Below, in pieces: positions 45,953-55,280 of a stretch of DNA of 64,000 nt (position 1 is its first letter; every line of letters begins with the position of its first letter). The position numbers and the translations under genes are program-made. The stretch spans positions 62,001 to 126,000 of the forward strand of contig NZ_CABPSM010000003.1 of the NCBI RefSeq assembly GCF_902459555.1, read 5' to 3'. Below the pieces are notes generated by a model. The model saw only the letters and a list, made by a program, of their open reading frames with translations. It was not told where the DNA came from and made no database searches. Origin of the DNA: Pandoraea horticolens. Lineage in GTDB: Bacteria > Pseudomonadota > Gammaproteobacteria > Burkholderiales > Burkholderiaceae.

Positions 45953-47013
45953 AGCCCCACCTTGAATTCCTTGTTCCAGAAGTCGAGCAGCGCGGGCTTA
46001 TCGGCGGTGAATTTCGCGTAGTCGAGCTTGACCATCCGGTCGAGTTCGGCATTCGTGAAGCCCACGCTCTGTTGCAGTGACGGCGGCAGATTCGCGTTCT
46101 TCACGGTAGGCGCGTAGCCCATCGTCTCTGCGAAACCGATCTGCGCGCGCGGGTCGAGCATCGCGTTCAGGTAGTTGAAGCCGCATGGTTTGGACTGCGA
46201 GTTCCTGGGCACCGCGGCTTCGAACGTCACCGGCACTGCACCTTCCTTGGGAACCACATAGTCGATGGGCACGCCGGCCTTCTTCCATTGAAGTGCGCGC
46301 GCCTTCCACATGCAGGTGAACCAGATGTCGCCGCTCTTGAGCGCGGAGGCCACCGCTTCGTTCGACGGATAGACCTTCGGCTGCTGCGACTTGCGCAACT
46401 CGCGCAAGAACTGCATGCCCCCGGCGGTATCGCCGTTTTTATGGCCTGCGGCGAGCGAACTGCTCACCACGTTGAAGTTGTAGAGAATGTCGGAGAAGCC
46501 GACCTTGCCCTTGAGCTTGGGGTCGAGCGCGGCCATGAACGAGTCGGGCTTCGTGCCGAGCTTTTCCGGGTTGTACACAATTACCATCGCGCTGAAGATA
46601 TGCGGAATCGAGTACGGACGGCGCAGCGTTTCGAGCGTGTTGGCAAGGTTCGGCACGAGCTTCGGATCGATCGCTTCGAGAATGCCCGAGCGGTTGATGT
46701 CGTACATATCGAGATCGGCCAGACACGCCACGTCGAGCGAGCCACGACGCGAGGCTTTCTCGGCGCGCAGCTTGGTCATGCGGGCGACCTGATCGGCCGA
46801 GTCGTAAGTGACCTTGCCGCCTGCGGCTTCGATGATCGGCTTGCCGATGTTCTGCTCGAGCAGATTCAGGTAGTCGCCGCCCCAGGTGCCGACGACCACG
46901 TTCGGGCACGCATCGGCCGCCTGCGCCGAGAGCGCGTCGAGGCCTAGCGCGGGAGCGATCACCAGACCGGAAGCGGTCTTCAGAAACGTGCGGCGGTTCA
47001 GGGCGTGCGTCAT
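45949..47013 (-). CDS. ABC transporter substrate-binding protein (PotD-like), Tat-exported
   Basis: 354 aa. N-terminal Tat motif NRRTFLKTASG with R7-R8, hydrophobic core VIAPALGLDALSAQA, cleavage near AQA-AD. The mature part resembles extracellular solute-binding family 1/8 proteins of spermidine/putrescine type (VVVGTWGGDYLNLLEQNI). ATG at 47013 with AAGGA upstream; five codons earlier is another ATG that overlaps the RBS. Lies between ATPase and PotB-like genes. Confidence 0.92.
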   Translation of the reverse strand: MTHALNRRTFLKTASGLVIAPALGLDALSAQAADACPNVVVGTWGGDYLNLLEQNIGKPIIEAAGGKVTYDSADQVARMTKLRAEKASRRGSLDVACLADLDMYDINRSGILEAIDPKLVPNLANTLETLRRPYSIPHIFSAMVIVYNPEKLGTKPDSFMAALDPKLKGKVGFSDILYNFNVVSSSLAAGHKNGDTAGGMQFLRELRKSQQPKVYPSNEAVASALKSGDIWFTCMWKARALQWKKAGVPIDYVVPKEGAVPVTFEAAVPRNSQSKPCGFNYLNAMLDPRAQIGFAETMGYAPTVKNANLPPSLQQSVGFTNAELDRMVKLDYAKFTADKPALLDFWNKEFKVGL

Positions 47014-47078
47014 GTCGTCATCCTTCAAAACGTTGGCCAGTTCATAGGCCGAAGCAAGGGGTGAGTGAGGCGGTGTCG

Positions 47079-48131
47079 TCAGGCGTTGAAAAACAGGCAG
47101 TCGGTACTTGCGAAACAGGCTTTGAGCGCGCGGCCGGGGGCATAGCGGCCGGCGTCGTCGCGTGCGGTGTTCTGCACGTGTGCCACGAGCATCTCGCCTT
47201 GGGGGCTCTTCAGACGCAGTTCGAGCGTGGCGCCCAGATAGATCGTCTGATCGACCGTGACCGGCAAGGCCGTTTCGTCCGGCGCGGGCGCGTCGGTCAG
47301 GCGTAGGCGTTCGGGGCGAATGCCGAGGGTGGTGGCGTCCGGCGAGGTGGCCGCCAACGCCAGGCGTTCCCCCTTCGCGGTCACAAAGTGGCCATCCGTC
47401 ATCCGGCCCGCAAGGAAATTCATCTTGCCGAGGAAGTTCGCAACGAAGGGATTGGCGGGACGTTCGTAGAGCGTGTCGGCGGTGCCGATCTGCTGCACGC
47501 AGCCGTCGTGCATGACAGCCAGACGATCGGCAATCGCCAGAGCCTCTTCCTGATCGTGTGTGACGAAGATCGTCGTGAGTCCCAGCCGGCGTTGCAACGC
47601 GCGGATCTCTTCGCGGACTTCGGTGCGCAGCTTGGCGTCGAGATTGGAAAGCGGTTCGTCGAGCAGGAAGACATCGGGACGGATGGCGAGGGCTCGTGCG
47701 ATCGCCACACGTTGCTGCTGCCCGCCGGAGAGCTGACGCGGGTAGCGATCCGCCAGCGGCGTGAGACGCACCATGTCGAGCGCTTCACGAATGCGCGTGG
47801 CGCGCTCTGCGCTCGACACGTGTCGCATCTCGAGCCCGAACGCCACGTTCTCGGCCACGGTCATGTGTGGGAAAAGCGCGTAACGCTGGAACACCATGCC
47901 GGTGTTGCGACGATTCGGCGGCAGGCGCGAGACCTCCTTGCCGCCGATCCAGATCTCGCCGGCCGTTGGCTCGACGAAACCTGCAACCATGCGCAGCGTC
48001 GTGGTTTTGCCGCAGCCGCTCGGGCCGAGGAATGCGACGAGTTCGCCTTCGGCAATCTCCAGCGAGAAGTCCGCCACGGCAGCGGCATCGCCGTATTGCT
48101 TGCGCAGCCCGCGAAGGGAAACGTTGGCCAT
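47079..48131 (-). CDS. ABC transporter ATP-binding protein (PotA-like)
   Basis: 350 aa. Walker A GPSGCGKTT (about 36-44), signature LSGGQQQRVAIARALA, Walker B VFLLDEPLSNLDAKLR, switch His in VTHDQEEALAIADR. The C-terminal TOBE-2 type domain (about 245-350) is typical of PotA/UgpC ATPases. It starts 1 nt after the PotC-like gene ends, so it is translationally coupled. Confidence 0.94.
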   Translation of the reverse strand: MANVSLRGLRKQYGDAAAVADFSLEIAEGELVAFLGPSGCGKTTTLRMVAGFVEPTAGEIWIGGKEVSRLPPNRRNTGMVFQRYALFPHMTVAENVAFGLEMRHVSSAERATRIREALDMVRLTPLADRYPRQLSGGQQQRVAIARALAIRPDVFLLDEPLSNLDAKLRTEVREEIRALQRRLGLTTIFVTHDQEEALAIADRLAVMHDGCVQQIGTADTLYERPANPFVANFLGKMNFLAGRMTDGHFVTAKGERLALAATSPDATTLGIRPERLRLTDAPAPDETALPVTVDQTIYLGATLELRLKSPQGEMLVAHVQNTARDDAGRYAPGRALKACFASTDCLFFNA

Positions 48132-48132
48132 G

Positions 48133-49008
48133 TCAGATCACCTGGCTGAGTTTGACGAAGCGATCGGTGATCAGCATGACGATGCCGAGCAACACGATCT
48201 GCGCAGCGGAGACCGCTGCAATCGTCGGGTCGAGGTTGAATTCGAGGTACTGCATGATCGCGATGGGCAGCGTGGTCTTGCCCGGCCCGACGAGTGGCAG
48301 TGTGAGTTCGAGGTTCTCGAACGACACGATGAAGCTGAACAGCACCGACGCCACGATGGCCGGACGCAACATCGGCAGTGTGACGCGCCAGAGCGTGCGC
48401 CACGGACCGGCACCGAGGTTGCGGGCGGCTTCTTCGATGGTGTCGTCGATCTGCGCGAGACTCGCGCCCACGAGGCGCATCGTCCACGGAATGGTCAGGC
48501 AGATGTGTGCGACCACAAGGCCGCCGAAGGTGCCGACGATGTCCACGTCGAGGGTGTTCTCCGCGCGCAGATAGAAGAGGTAAGTGGCAATGCCCGCGAC
48601 GATGCCCGGCACCACGAGCGGCAACAGCAACACATTGCCCAGTGTGCGGCGGCCCGGAAAGCGATAGCGCGCGAGGGCGAGAGAGGCGGCCACACCGAGG
48701 ATCACACCGCCAACGGACGCGCAGGCAGCGAGTTGCAGCGACAGCAGGAAACCGTTGGCGAACGCGGCGTTGCGCCACGCATTCAGATACCACGACACCG
48801 TATAGCCGCTCGGCGGGAACGTGATGATCGCGTCCTTGAAGAAGCTCAGCCAGACGACGAAGATTAGCGGGCTGAGCATGAACAGGTAGATCAGCGTGAC
48901 CCCTGCGCGCACCGCCCATTTCGCGACCGGCAAGCGCCGCGGTCCGCCTGCCGGCAGCCTCAGCACATCACCCGTCACCCTACTCGGCTCCATCGACGTC
49001 TGCGTCAT
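48133..49008 (-). CDS. ABC transporter permease (PotC-like), first gene of the operon
   Basis: 291 aa, six predicted membrane segments from about residue 32 (AGVTLIYLFMLSPLIFVVWLSF in part). EAA loop: DDTIEEAARNLGAGPWRTLW then RVTLPMLRPAIVAS. ATG 49008. Two palindromic operator-like sites lie 29-77 nt upstream. Genes downstream in order: ATPase, binding protein, PotB-like permease, M24 hydrolase, amidohydrolase, LysR. Confidence 0.92.
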   Translation of the reverse strand: MTQTSMEPSRVTGDVLRLPAGGPRRLPVAKWAVRAGVTLIYLFMLSPLIFVVWLSFFKDAIITFPPSGYTVSWYLNAWRNAAFANGFLLSLQLAACASVGGVILGVAASLALARYRFPGRRTLGNVLLLPLVVPGIVAGIATYLFYLRAENTLDVDIVGTFGGLVVAHICLTIPWTMRLVGASLAQIDDTIEEAARNLGAGPWRTLWRVTLPMLRPAIVASVLFSFIVSFENLELTLPLVGPGKTTLPIAIMQYLEFNLDPTIAAVSAAQIVLLGIVMLITDRFVKLSQVI

Positions 49009-49036
49009 TGATGTTCATTCCGGTATCGTGGATTCG

Positions 49037-49050
49037 ATGCAAATTTGCAT
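49037..49050. promoter_or_regulatory. Operator-like palindrome 1 (ATGCAAATTTGCAT)
   Basis: Perfect 14-bp palindrome, 29 nt upstream of the PotC-like ATG. Contains the T-N10-A spacing usable by LysR regulators. Shares its half-site ATGCAAAT with palindrome 2. Confidence 0.75.
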
Positions 49051-49061
49051 TGATCGAAACG

Positions 49062-49085
49062 TTGATATGCAAATTAGCATATCAA
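49062..49085. promoter_or_regulatory. Operator-like palindrome 2 (TTGATATGC-N6-GCATATCAA)
   Basis: Nine-bp arms around AAATTA. Its core ATGCAAATTAGCAT differs at one base from palindrome 1, and the two centres are 30 bp apart, about three helical turns, so a regulator could bind both on one face. A further half-site ATGCAAAC follows at 49093. Confidence 0.78.
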
Positions 49086-49262
49086 AATCATCATGCAAAC
49101 CGAAAAGCTGTCAGGGTTTCAACGGAGGCGTGCGCGGCGTTGGGCGCGCGCTCGTCGCATGTTCGACGCGGGTTTCGACCGGGGCGAGGCGGGCGTGAGG
49201 TGAGCGATGACGCGGCGGATGGACGCTTCGCCGCTGCGGCAGCGGAGCGTCGATGGCAGTGC

Positions 49263-50210
49263 TCAGGGCCGCCAGAGGCCGCGCACTGTGGCGAGGGCGC
49301 GTTGCGCGGCGTCGGAGGCAGTGCAGTCGACGATGTGGCGCTCGGGCATCGAGCGCAGCCATGTGAGCTGACGCTTGCACAACTGGCGCGTGGCGAAGAT
49401 GCCCTTGTCGCGCATGGTGTCGTAGTCGATCTCGCCGTCGAGGTATTCCCACACCTGGCGATAGCCGACGCAGCGCATCGACGGCAGCCCCGGATCGAGA
49501 TCGCCGCGCGCGCGCAGACGTTCGACTTCGTCGACAAAACCGGCCGCGAGCATCAGACGAAAGCGTTCGGCAATGCGCGCGTGGAGCACTGAGCGGTCGC
49601 CCGGCTCCAGTGCCACCGGCACGAACGTGTGGGCCGAAGGCGTGTCGGGTGTCTGCGCCTGTTCGGTCAGCCACTGCGACATGGGTTTGCCCGACAGTTC
49701 GAAAATCTCCAGCGCGCGCTGAATGCGTTGCGAGTCGTTCGGCGCGAGTCGCGCGGCCGTCACGGGGTCAACGCCCGCGAGCCGTTTATGCATCGCGGGC
49801 CAGCCTTCGCGGGCGGCGTCTTCGTCCAGTTTGGCGCGCACTTCGGCGTTGGCCGACGGCAACGGCGAGAGGCCTTGCGTGAGCGCCTTGTAGTACAGCA
49901 TCGTGCCGCCGACGAGCAGCGGACGATGGCCGCGCGCGGTGATTTCGTCGACAAGTCGCAGTGTGTCTTCGCGGAATTGCGCGGCGGAATAGGCGTCGCG
50001 CGGATCGATGATATCGATCAGGTGATGCGGCACGGCGGCCAACTCGGTGGCGCTCGGTTTGGCCGTGCCGATATCCATCTCGCGATAGACGAGGGCGGAG
50101 TCGACGCTGATGATCTCGAGCGGTGTGTCTTGCGCCAGCGCGAGGGCGGCGGCCGTCTTGCCGGATGCCGTCGGGCCCAGCAGACAGACGATCGGGGGAT
50201 TTGCCTTCAT
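49263..50210 (-). CDS. miaA: tRNA dimethylallyltransferase
   Basis: 315 aa. Adds a dimethylallyl group to N6 of A37 in tRNAs reading UNN codons. P-loop GPTASGKT (12-19), [46 protein letters not shown] and [17 protein letters not shown] are family motifs. ATG 50210; lies 7 nt after mutL in the same direction, so the two are co-transcribed, an arrangement conserved widely in proteobacteria. An hfq gene does not follow here. Confidence 0.97.
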   Translation of the reverse strand: MKANPPIVCLLGPTASGKTAAALALAQDTPLEIISVDSALVYREMDIGTAKPSATELAAVPHHLIDIIDPRDAYSAAQFREDTLRLVDEITARGHRPLLVGGTMLYYKALTQGLSPLPSANAEVRAKLDEDAAREGWPAMHKRLAGVDPVTAARLAPNDSQRIQRALEIFELSGKPMSQWLTEQAQTPDTPSAHTFVPVALEPGDRSVLHARIAERFRLMLAAGFVDEVERLRARGDLDPGLPSMRCVGYRQVWEYLDGEIDYDTMRDKGIFATRQLCKRQLTWLRSMPERHIVDCTASDAAQRALATVRGLWRP

Positions 50211-50217
50211 GAACCGC

Positions 50218-52272
50218 TCAACGTCCTCGCATGAATAACTTGTCGAGGTCGCCGAGCGTGAGCTGGTACCAGGTGGGACGGCCGTGGTTGCATTGATCGG
50301 CGCGCTCGGTGGCTTCCATCTGTCGCAGCAGGGCGTTCATTTCCTCGTGGGTGAGACGCCGGTTGGCACGCACGGCCGTGTGGCACGCGAGCGTGCCTAG
50401 CAGTTCGTGCTGGCGCTCCGTGAGCACACGCGAGCCGCCGTACTGACGCAGGTCGGCCAGCACGGCACGCGCGAGGGCTTGCGCATCGGCACCGTCGAGC
50501 AGCGCGGGAATGGCGCGCACGGCGAGTGTGGTCGGCGACACGGCGGCGAGGTCGAAGCCGAGCGCGGTGAGTGTCTCCTGATGCTCTTCGGCCGTGCCGA
50601 TTTCCACCGGGTCGGCGAAGAACGTCACCGGAATGAGCAGCGGCTGCACAGGCACGCTGCGTTCCACCAGAGCCTGCTTGAAGCGTTCGTACAGAATGCG
50701 CTCGTGCGCCGCGTGCATATCGACCAGCACGAGACCGTGAGCGTTCTGCGAGAGGATGTAGATGCCGTGCAACTGACCGAGCGCGAAGCCGAGCGGATGC
50801 TCCAGCGACATGGCGTCGGGGGCGGCGCCGGCAGGCAATGCACTGGGCTCGCCGCCCAGCGCCGCGCCGTCTTGCGTTGCGCCGGCAGTGCCGTACGGGG
50901 GCGAGGGCGCATCGGTAACACCTGGCTGACCATACGGACGCGGCGCGGGCGGTGCGGCGCGCCCGAACAGATTGTCGTAGACAGACAGCGGTTGCGCCAT
51001 CGGCAGCGAGCCTTGCTGCATGCGTGGATTCCAACTGCTGCCACCCGGCGTGCCGAAGCCCGCCGCCGGACGCGCGCCCATGAAGCCACTTCCGCTGCCG
51101 CCACCGGCGGCACCCGGCCCGGGGGCGAGACCACCGCCTTCGCTCAGATGCGCCGCGTGCGTTGCGCCACCGCTGCCCGCTGCGCGCGCGAGCGCACGTT
51201 GCACGACGTGGAACACGAACTGGTGGACGCTACGCGCATCGCGAAACCGCACTTCGATCTTCGACGGGTGAACGTTCACGTCGACCAACTGCGGTGGCAA
51301 TTCGAAATACAGCACGTAAGCGGGATAGCGGTCGCCGTGGAGCACGTCCTCGTACGCGGCGCGCACCGCGTGAGTGAGCAGCTTGTCGCGAACGAAGCGG
51401 CCGTTCACGAAAAAGAACTGCTGGTCGGCGCGGCCCCGGCTGGCCGTCGGCAGACCGACGAAACCGGACAGGCGCAACTCGGCCGCACCTTCGTCGAGCG
51501 GGAGGTGTGCGTCGGCGAAATCGTTGCCGAGCACGCGCGAGACGCGCGTGGCGGCGTCCGAGGCGTTCCAGTGCTCTACCGCCCGGTTGTTGTGCAGGAT
51601 CGAGAAGCCGACGTCCGGCCGCGCCAGGGCGCTGCGTCGAATGACGTCCATGCAATGGCCGAATTCGGTTTGCTCGGTCTTCAGGAATTTGCGCCGTGCA
51701 GGGGTATTGAAGTACAGGTCGCGCACGTCGACCGTTGTGCCCACGGGGCCCGCCGCGGGCGTCAGAGCGCCCGTATTGCCGTCGATGGCGGTCGCATGCG
51801 GGGCATCGGTCTGGCGGCTCGACAGGGTGAGTTGAGCGACCGATGCGATCGAGGCGAGCGCTTCCCCCCGAAAACCGAGCGTGAGCACCGATTCCAGTTC
51901 GTCGAGCGTGCGGATCTTACTGGTCGCGTGACGGGTGAGCGCGAGCGGCAATTGCTCGGCGGACATACCGCCGCCGTCATCGGTAATCGCGATGCGGCGC
52001 ACACCGCCTTCCTCGAGCTTGATCTGGAGAGCCCGGGCACCCGCGTCGAGTGCGTTTTCGAGTAATTCCTTGACGACGGACGCCGGGCGCTCCACCACCT
52101 CGCCGGCGGCGATCTGGCTGATCAACTGATCGGGGAGGACACGGATGGCGCGAGCCGGTGCGAGGCCCGCCGGCATGGGGCCGGGGCGGCGCACGGGGGC
52201 GTCGGTGCTGGCGTCGCCGGGCGCGGCGCCCAGGTCTTGCGCCGCGGGGGCGGAGGTCGGGGTGGCAGACAT
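50218..52272 (-). CDS. mutL: DNA mismatch repair protein MutL
   Basis: 684 aa. GHKL ATPase: [30 protein letters not shown] and [16 protein letters not shown] 150-residue Gly/Ala/Pro-rich linker joins it to the C-terminal dimerisation domain, which holds [14 protein letters not shown], close to the endonuclease metal motif DQHA(X)2E(X)4E but with Met for Gln. Burkholderiales lack MutH, so MutL is expected to nick DNA itself. Start ATG 52272 (MSATPTSAP) is one choice; ATG at 52281 (MVPMSATP) is also possible. Confidence 0.95.
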   Translation of the reverse strand: MSATPTSAPAAQDLGAAPGDASTDAPVRRPGPMPAGLAPARAIRVLPDQLISQIAAGEVVERPASVVKELLENALDAGARALQIKLEEGGVRRIAITDDGGGMSAEQLPLALTRHATSKIRTLDELESVLTLGFRGEALASIASVAQLTLSSRQTDAPHATAIDGNTGALTPAAGPVGTTVDVRDLYFNTPARRKFLKTEQTEFGHCMDVIRRSALARPDVGFSILHNNRAVEHWNASDAATRVSRVLGNDFADAHLPLDEGAAELRLSGFVGLPTASRGRADQQFFFVNGRFVRDKLLTHAVRAAYEDVLHGDRYPAYVLYFELPPQLVDVNVHPSKIEVRFRDARSVHQFVFHVVQRALARAAGSGGATHAAHLSEGGGLAPGPGAAGGGSGSGFMGARPAAGFGTPGGSSWNPRMQQGSLPMAQPLSVYDNLFGRAAPPAPRPYGQPGVTDAPSPPYGTAGATQDGAALGGEPSALPAGAAPDAMSLEHPLGFALGQLHGIYILSQNAHGLVLVDMHAAHERILYERFKQALVERSVPVQPLLIPVTFFADPVEIGTAEEHQETLTALGFDLAAVSPTTLAVRAIPALLDGADAQALARAVLADLRQYGGSRVLTERQHELLGTLACHTAVRANRRLTHEEMNALLRQMEATERADQCNHGRPTWYQLTLGDLDKLFMRGR

Positions 52273-52522
52273 GGGAACCATTATAAAGGTTGCCCTCAAA
52301 GATATGAGTCGATCGACATTTCCGCCTGCAATACCCATGAAAATGCGTCCCTCTCCCATCATGGGAATGGTTGAGGGCGCAAGGCAGGCGATCGGCGCGC
52401 CCTTGGCAGGTCGAGGCCGGCTGTCACGGGGACTTAACGACGCCCGACGCTTGCGCTGGTATGATGCGATTCGTCGTGCGCCCGCGGGGACGGGCCGGCG
52501 TCCTTTATCTTGAGGAATCGTC

Positions 52523-53191
52523 TTGGATACTTTGGTGCAATTGCTGGAGATGGTGCTCCACATCGATAAACATCTGGAGATGTTCATCGATCAGTACGGA
52601 AACTGGGTGTATCTGTTCCTGTTCATGATTGTGTTCGTGGAAACAGGATTGGTGCTCTTTCCGTTCCTCCCGGGCGATTCCCTGCTGTTCATCGGTGGCG
52701 CATTCGCCGCCACCGGCGCGATGGATCCGTGGCTGCTCGGCGTGCTGCTCTTCATCGCCGCCGTGAGTGGTAACACGCTGAACTACTGGATCGGCTCGAA
52801 GATCGGGACGCGCGTGTACGAGAAGAACTGGCGTTTTCTCGATCGCGACGCCCTGCGCAAGACGCATGAATTCTACGAGCACCATGGCGGCAAAACCATC
52901 GTGATGGCACGTTTCGTGCCGGTCGTGCGCACGTTCGCTCCGTTCGTGGCGGGCGTGTCGGCCATGTCGTGGACGCGCTTCCAACTCTATAACCTGGTCG
53001 GCGCATTGATCTGGGTGGTGATGCTCGTAGGGGCCGGCTATCTGTTCGGCAACCTGCCGTTCGTCAAGGAGTACCTGAACATCATCGTGCTGGTCGGGAT
53101 CTCGGCGGCCGTGGTGCCGATTGCCCTCGGCGCCCTCTGGAAGTTCTTCACGCGCGGCCGTCGCCGCGTGGCGCCGGGCCAGAGCGAGTAA
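52523..53191 (+). CDS. DedA-family membrane protein
   Basis: 222 aa, DedA/VTT fold. Family motifs: FVETGLVLFPFLPGDSLLF, GNTLNYWIGSKIG, and FVPVVRTFAPFVAGVSAM with the functional Arg. DedA proteins are implicated in undecaprenyl phosphate or lipid flipping; the precise role is not fixed. TTG start at 52523 with GAGGAA 8 nt upstream; no in-frame ATG fits better. Divergent from mutL; ends at a bidirectional terminator. Confidence 0.9.
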   Translation: MDTLVQLLEMVLHIDKHLEMFIDQYGNWVYLFLFMIVFVETGLVLFPFLPGDSLLFIGGAFAATGAMDPWLLGVLLFIAAVSGNTLNYWIGSKIGTRVYEKNWRFLDRDALRKTHEFYEHHGGKTIVMARFVPVVRTFAPFVAGVSAMSWTRFQLYNLVGALIWVVMLVGAGYLFGNLPFVKEYLNIIVLVGISAAVVPIALGALWKFFTRGRRRVAPGQSE

Positions 53192-53214
53192 GCTCGACCC
53201 CGCCGGGTCAATAA

Positions 53215-53250
53215 AAAATGGCGCGTCCCGTGACCGGGGCGCGCCATTTT
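53215..53250. terminator. Bidirectional terminator between dedA and amiC
   Basis: AAAATGGCGCG (53215-53225) pairs with CGCGCCATTTT (53240-53250). A- and T-runs on the two sides serve both convergent genes. Confidence 0.88.
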
Positions 53251-53278
53251 CATTTGGGGCGTGGTTTGTGGCCGGCGA

Positions 53279-54745
53279 TCAGGCCGTACGATTTTTCGCG
53301 ATGGGCGGATTCTTGGCGAAGTAAGCCCTGATGCCCTTGAGGAGTGCGTTGGCGAGCCGTTCCTGATACGCTGGGTCGTTCAGATATTGCTCTTCCTTGG
53401 GGTTGCTGATGAAGGCTGTTTCGACCAGCACCGACGGGATATCCGGTGCCTTGAGCACCGCGAAGGAAGCCTGTTCGACGTTCTTACTGTGCAGCCGGTC
53501 CGCAACCGTGCCAATCTCGGCGAGCAGCGCCGAACCGAACACCTTGCTGTCGCGGATCTGCGCGGTCGTCGACATATCGAGCAGCGCGTGCGCCACGGCG
53601 CGGTCGTTGGTCTTGATGTTGACGCCGCCGATCAGGTCCGACGCGTTCTGCGTCTTTTCCAGCAGACGTGCCGTCGCACTCGTTGCGCCGCGCTCGGACA
53701 GCGCGAACACCGACGCACCGTTCGCCGATGGCGACGTGAACGCGTCGGCGTGAATCGACATGAACAGATCGGCGTCCACCCGGCGGGCCTTCTGCACGCG
53801 CACGCCGAGCGGCACGAAGAAGTCGGCGTCGCGGGTCATCATTGCGCGCATGTTGGGCTGTGCATCGATCTTCTCGCGCAGCCGCTTGGCGATCTGCAAC
53901 ACCACCACTTTTTCGTACGTGCCGCTGCTGCCAATGGCGCCCGGGTCTTCCCCGCCGTGGCCGGGGTCGAGGGCGATGGTAAGCAGGCGCGCGGTTTTCG
54001 GGCCACGCGACGGCAGTGGCGTGGACAGACCGTCGTCATCGTCGCCTTTGCGCTGGGCGAGCGTCGGCATCTTGTCCGGTGCCGGCGCGGGGGCCGTCCG
54101 CGAGGGACGCGGCCCTTGTTCACGCTGCGCATAACGCTGGAAGAACGCTTCGCTTTCTTCCGTACTCGGGGTGCCTGCCCCCGATGAAGGCGATATGGAT
54201 GAGGCGGGCGGCGTATTTTGCGCCAAGGCTTCGGCCTTGTGGCCGGACTTGGCGAGCAATTCCATGAGCGGATCGGGTTCGACGGCCGGATACAGATCGA
54301 ACACCGTGCGGTACTTGTAGCCCGCGACCGGTGGCAACGTGAAGGACTGCGGTTTCACGCCGGCCTTCAGGTCGAAGACCATGCGCACGACGCCGGGTTT
54401 GAACTGCCCCACACGCACCTGCATGATTTGCGGGTCGTTCGGCTGAATCTTCGAGACGAGGTCGCGCAGCGCAGGACTCAGATCCACTTCGTCAAGATCG
54501 ATGACGAAGCGGTTCGGACTCTCCATCAATTGTTGCTGGAACTTGACCGGGTTGTCGGTCTCGAGCGTGACGCGTGTGTAGTCCCTGGCCGGCCAGACAC
54601 GTACCGCCACGATGGCATTGGCGAACGCGAGGCGGGGGCCGGTGAGGGCGAGAATCAGTGTCGATGCGCCGGCGCGCAGTGCGCGGCGGCGGCCGGCATT
54701 GGGCGATGAAGCGTCGTCGGTACGGGCGAAGCGTTTGATCAGCAT
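53279..54745 (-). CDS. amiC: N-acetylmuramoyl-L-alanine amidase (AmiC type)
   Basis: 488 aa. Cleaves the amide between MurNAc and the stem peptide during septum splitting. N-terminal signal region with RRRALRAGAS, possibly Tat; AMIN domain about 45-150 (VRVWPARDYTRVTLETDNPV) for septal localisation; a Pro/Ser-rich linker; Amidase_3 domain from about 250 with zinc ligands in LDPGHGGEDPGAIG (His), the downstream Glu, and SIHADAF (His), and ETAFISNPKEE. ATG 54745 overlaps tsaE by 7 nt; a TTG at 54757 is the alternative. Confidence 0.94.
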   Translation of the reverse strand: MLIKRFARTDDASSPNAGRRRALRAGASTLILALTGPRLAFANAIVAVRVWPARDYTRVTLETDNPVKFQQQLMESPNRFVIDLDEVDLSPALRDLVSKIQPNDPQIMQVRVGQFKPGVVRMVFDLKAGVKPQSFTLPPVAGYKYRTVFDLYPAVEPDPLMELLAKSGHKAEALAQNTPPASSISPSSGAGTPSTEESEAFFQRYAQREQGPRPSRTAPAPAPDKMPTLAQRKGDDDDGLSTPLPSRGPKTARLLTIALDPGHGGEDPGAIGSSGTYEKVVVLQIAKRLREKIDAQPNMRAMMTRDADFFVPLGVRVQKARRVDADLFMSIHADAFTSPSANGASVFALSERGATSATARLLEKTQNASDLIGGVNIKTNDRAVAHALLDMSTTAQIRDSKVFGSALLAEIGTVADRLHSKNVEQASFAVLKAPDIPSVLVETAFISNPKEEQYLNDPAYQERLANALLKGIRAYFAKNPPIAKNRTA

Positions 54746-55263
54746 GAGTTCAGACAAGCAAGACCGGCTGGCGTATAGGCGCTTGTGGTCAGACGGCGGC
54801 TATTGCCAACAGGTTCCAGCCAAAGGCTCAAATCGGGGGTGCCCAGGAGACCTTCGGCTTTCTCCGGCCACTCGACGAGGCACAGGGCGTCGCCTGCAAA
54901 GTGCTCGCGAAAGCCTGTGTCATGCCATTCGGCCGGATCGGCGAAGCGGTATAGATCGAAATGATAGACCGGCAGCACGCCTTGTGGGGTGTCGATGTTG
55001 TATGGTTCACACAGCGCGTACGTGGGGCTTTTGACGCGCCCCGTGTGGCCCAGCGCGCGCAGCAGCGCACGCACGAGTGTGGTTTTGCCCGCGCCGAGAT
55101 CGCCCGAGAGCTGCACGTGCAGGCCCGCGTGTGCGGTGTCGGTGTGTGCCATGCGTGCCAGAACGGCGCGCGCAAGCGCCGCAGCGAAGGCCTCGGTGGC
55201 AGCTTCGTCCGGCAGCGCGAAGATGCGCTCGCCCAGCGGTGACGGCGTCGATGGATCGGGCAT
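54739..55263 (-). CDS. tsaE: tRNA threonylcarbamoyladenosine biosynthesis ATPase TsaE
   Basis: 174 aa. ATPase partner of TsaB/TsaD in t6A37 formation. P-loop SGDLGAGKTTLVRALLRALG at about 59-78, SPTYALCEPY, VYHFDLYRFADPAEW and LVEWPEKA are family motifs. ATG 55263 was chosen; a TTG at 55281 would extend it by six residues and meet the divergent queG start. Coupled to amiC, a pair seen in many proteobacteria. Confidence 0.94.
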   Translation of the reverse strand: MPDPSTPSPLGERIFALPDEAATEAFAAALARAVLARMAHTDTAHAGLHVQLSGDLGAGKTTLVRALLRALGHTGRVKSPTYALCEPYNIDTPQGVLPVYHFDLYRFADPAEWHDTGFREHFAGDALCLVEWPEKAEGLLGTPDLSLWLEPVGNSRRLTTSAYTPAGLACLNSC

Positions 55264-55280
55264 TGCGTAAAATGGAGTCA

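Noticed and set aside
50407-52065. 552-codon open frame opposite mutL
   Set aside because: Shadow of mutL, which has all family motifs on the minus strand.
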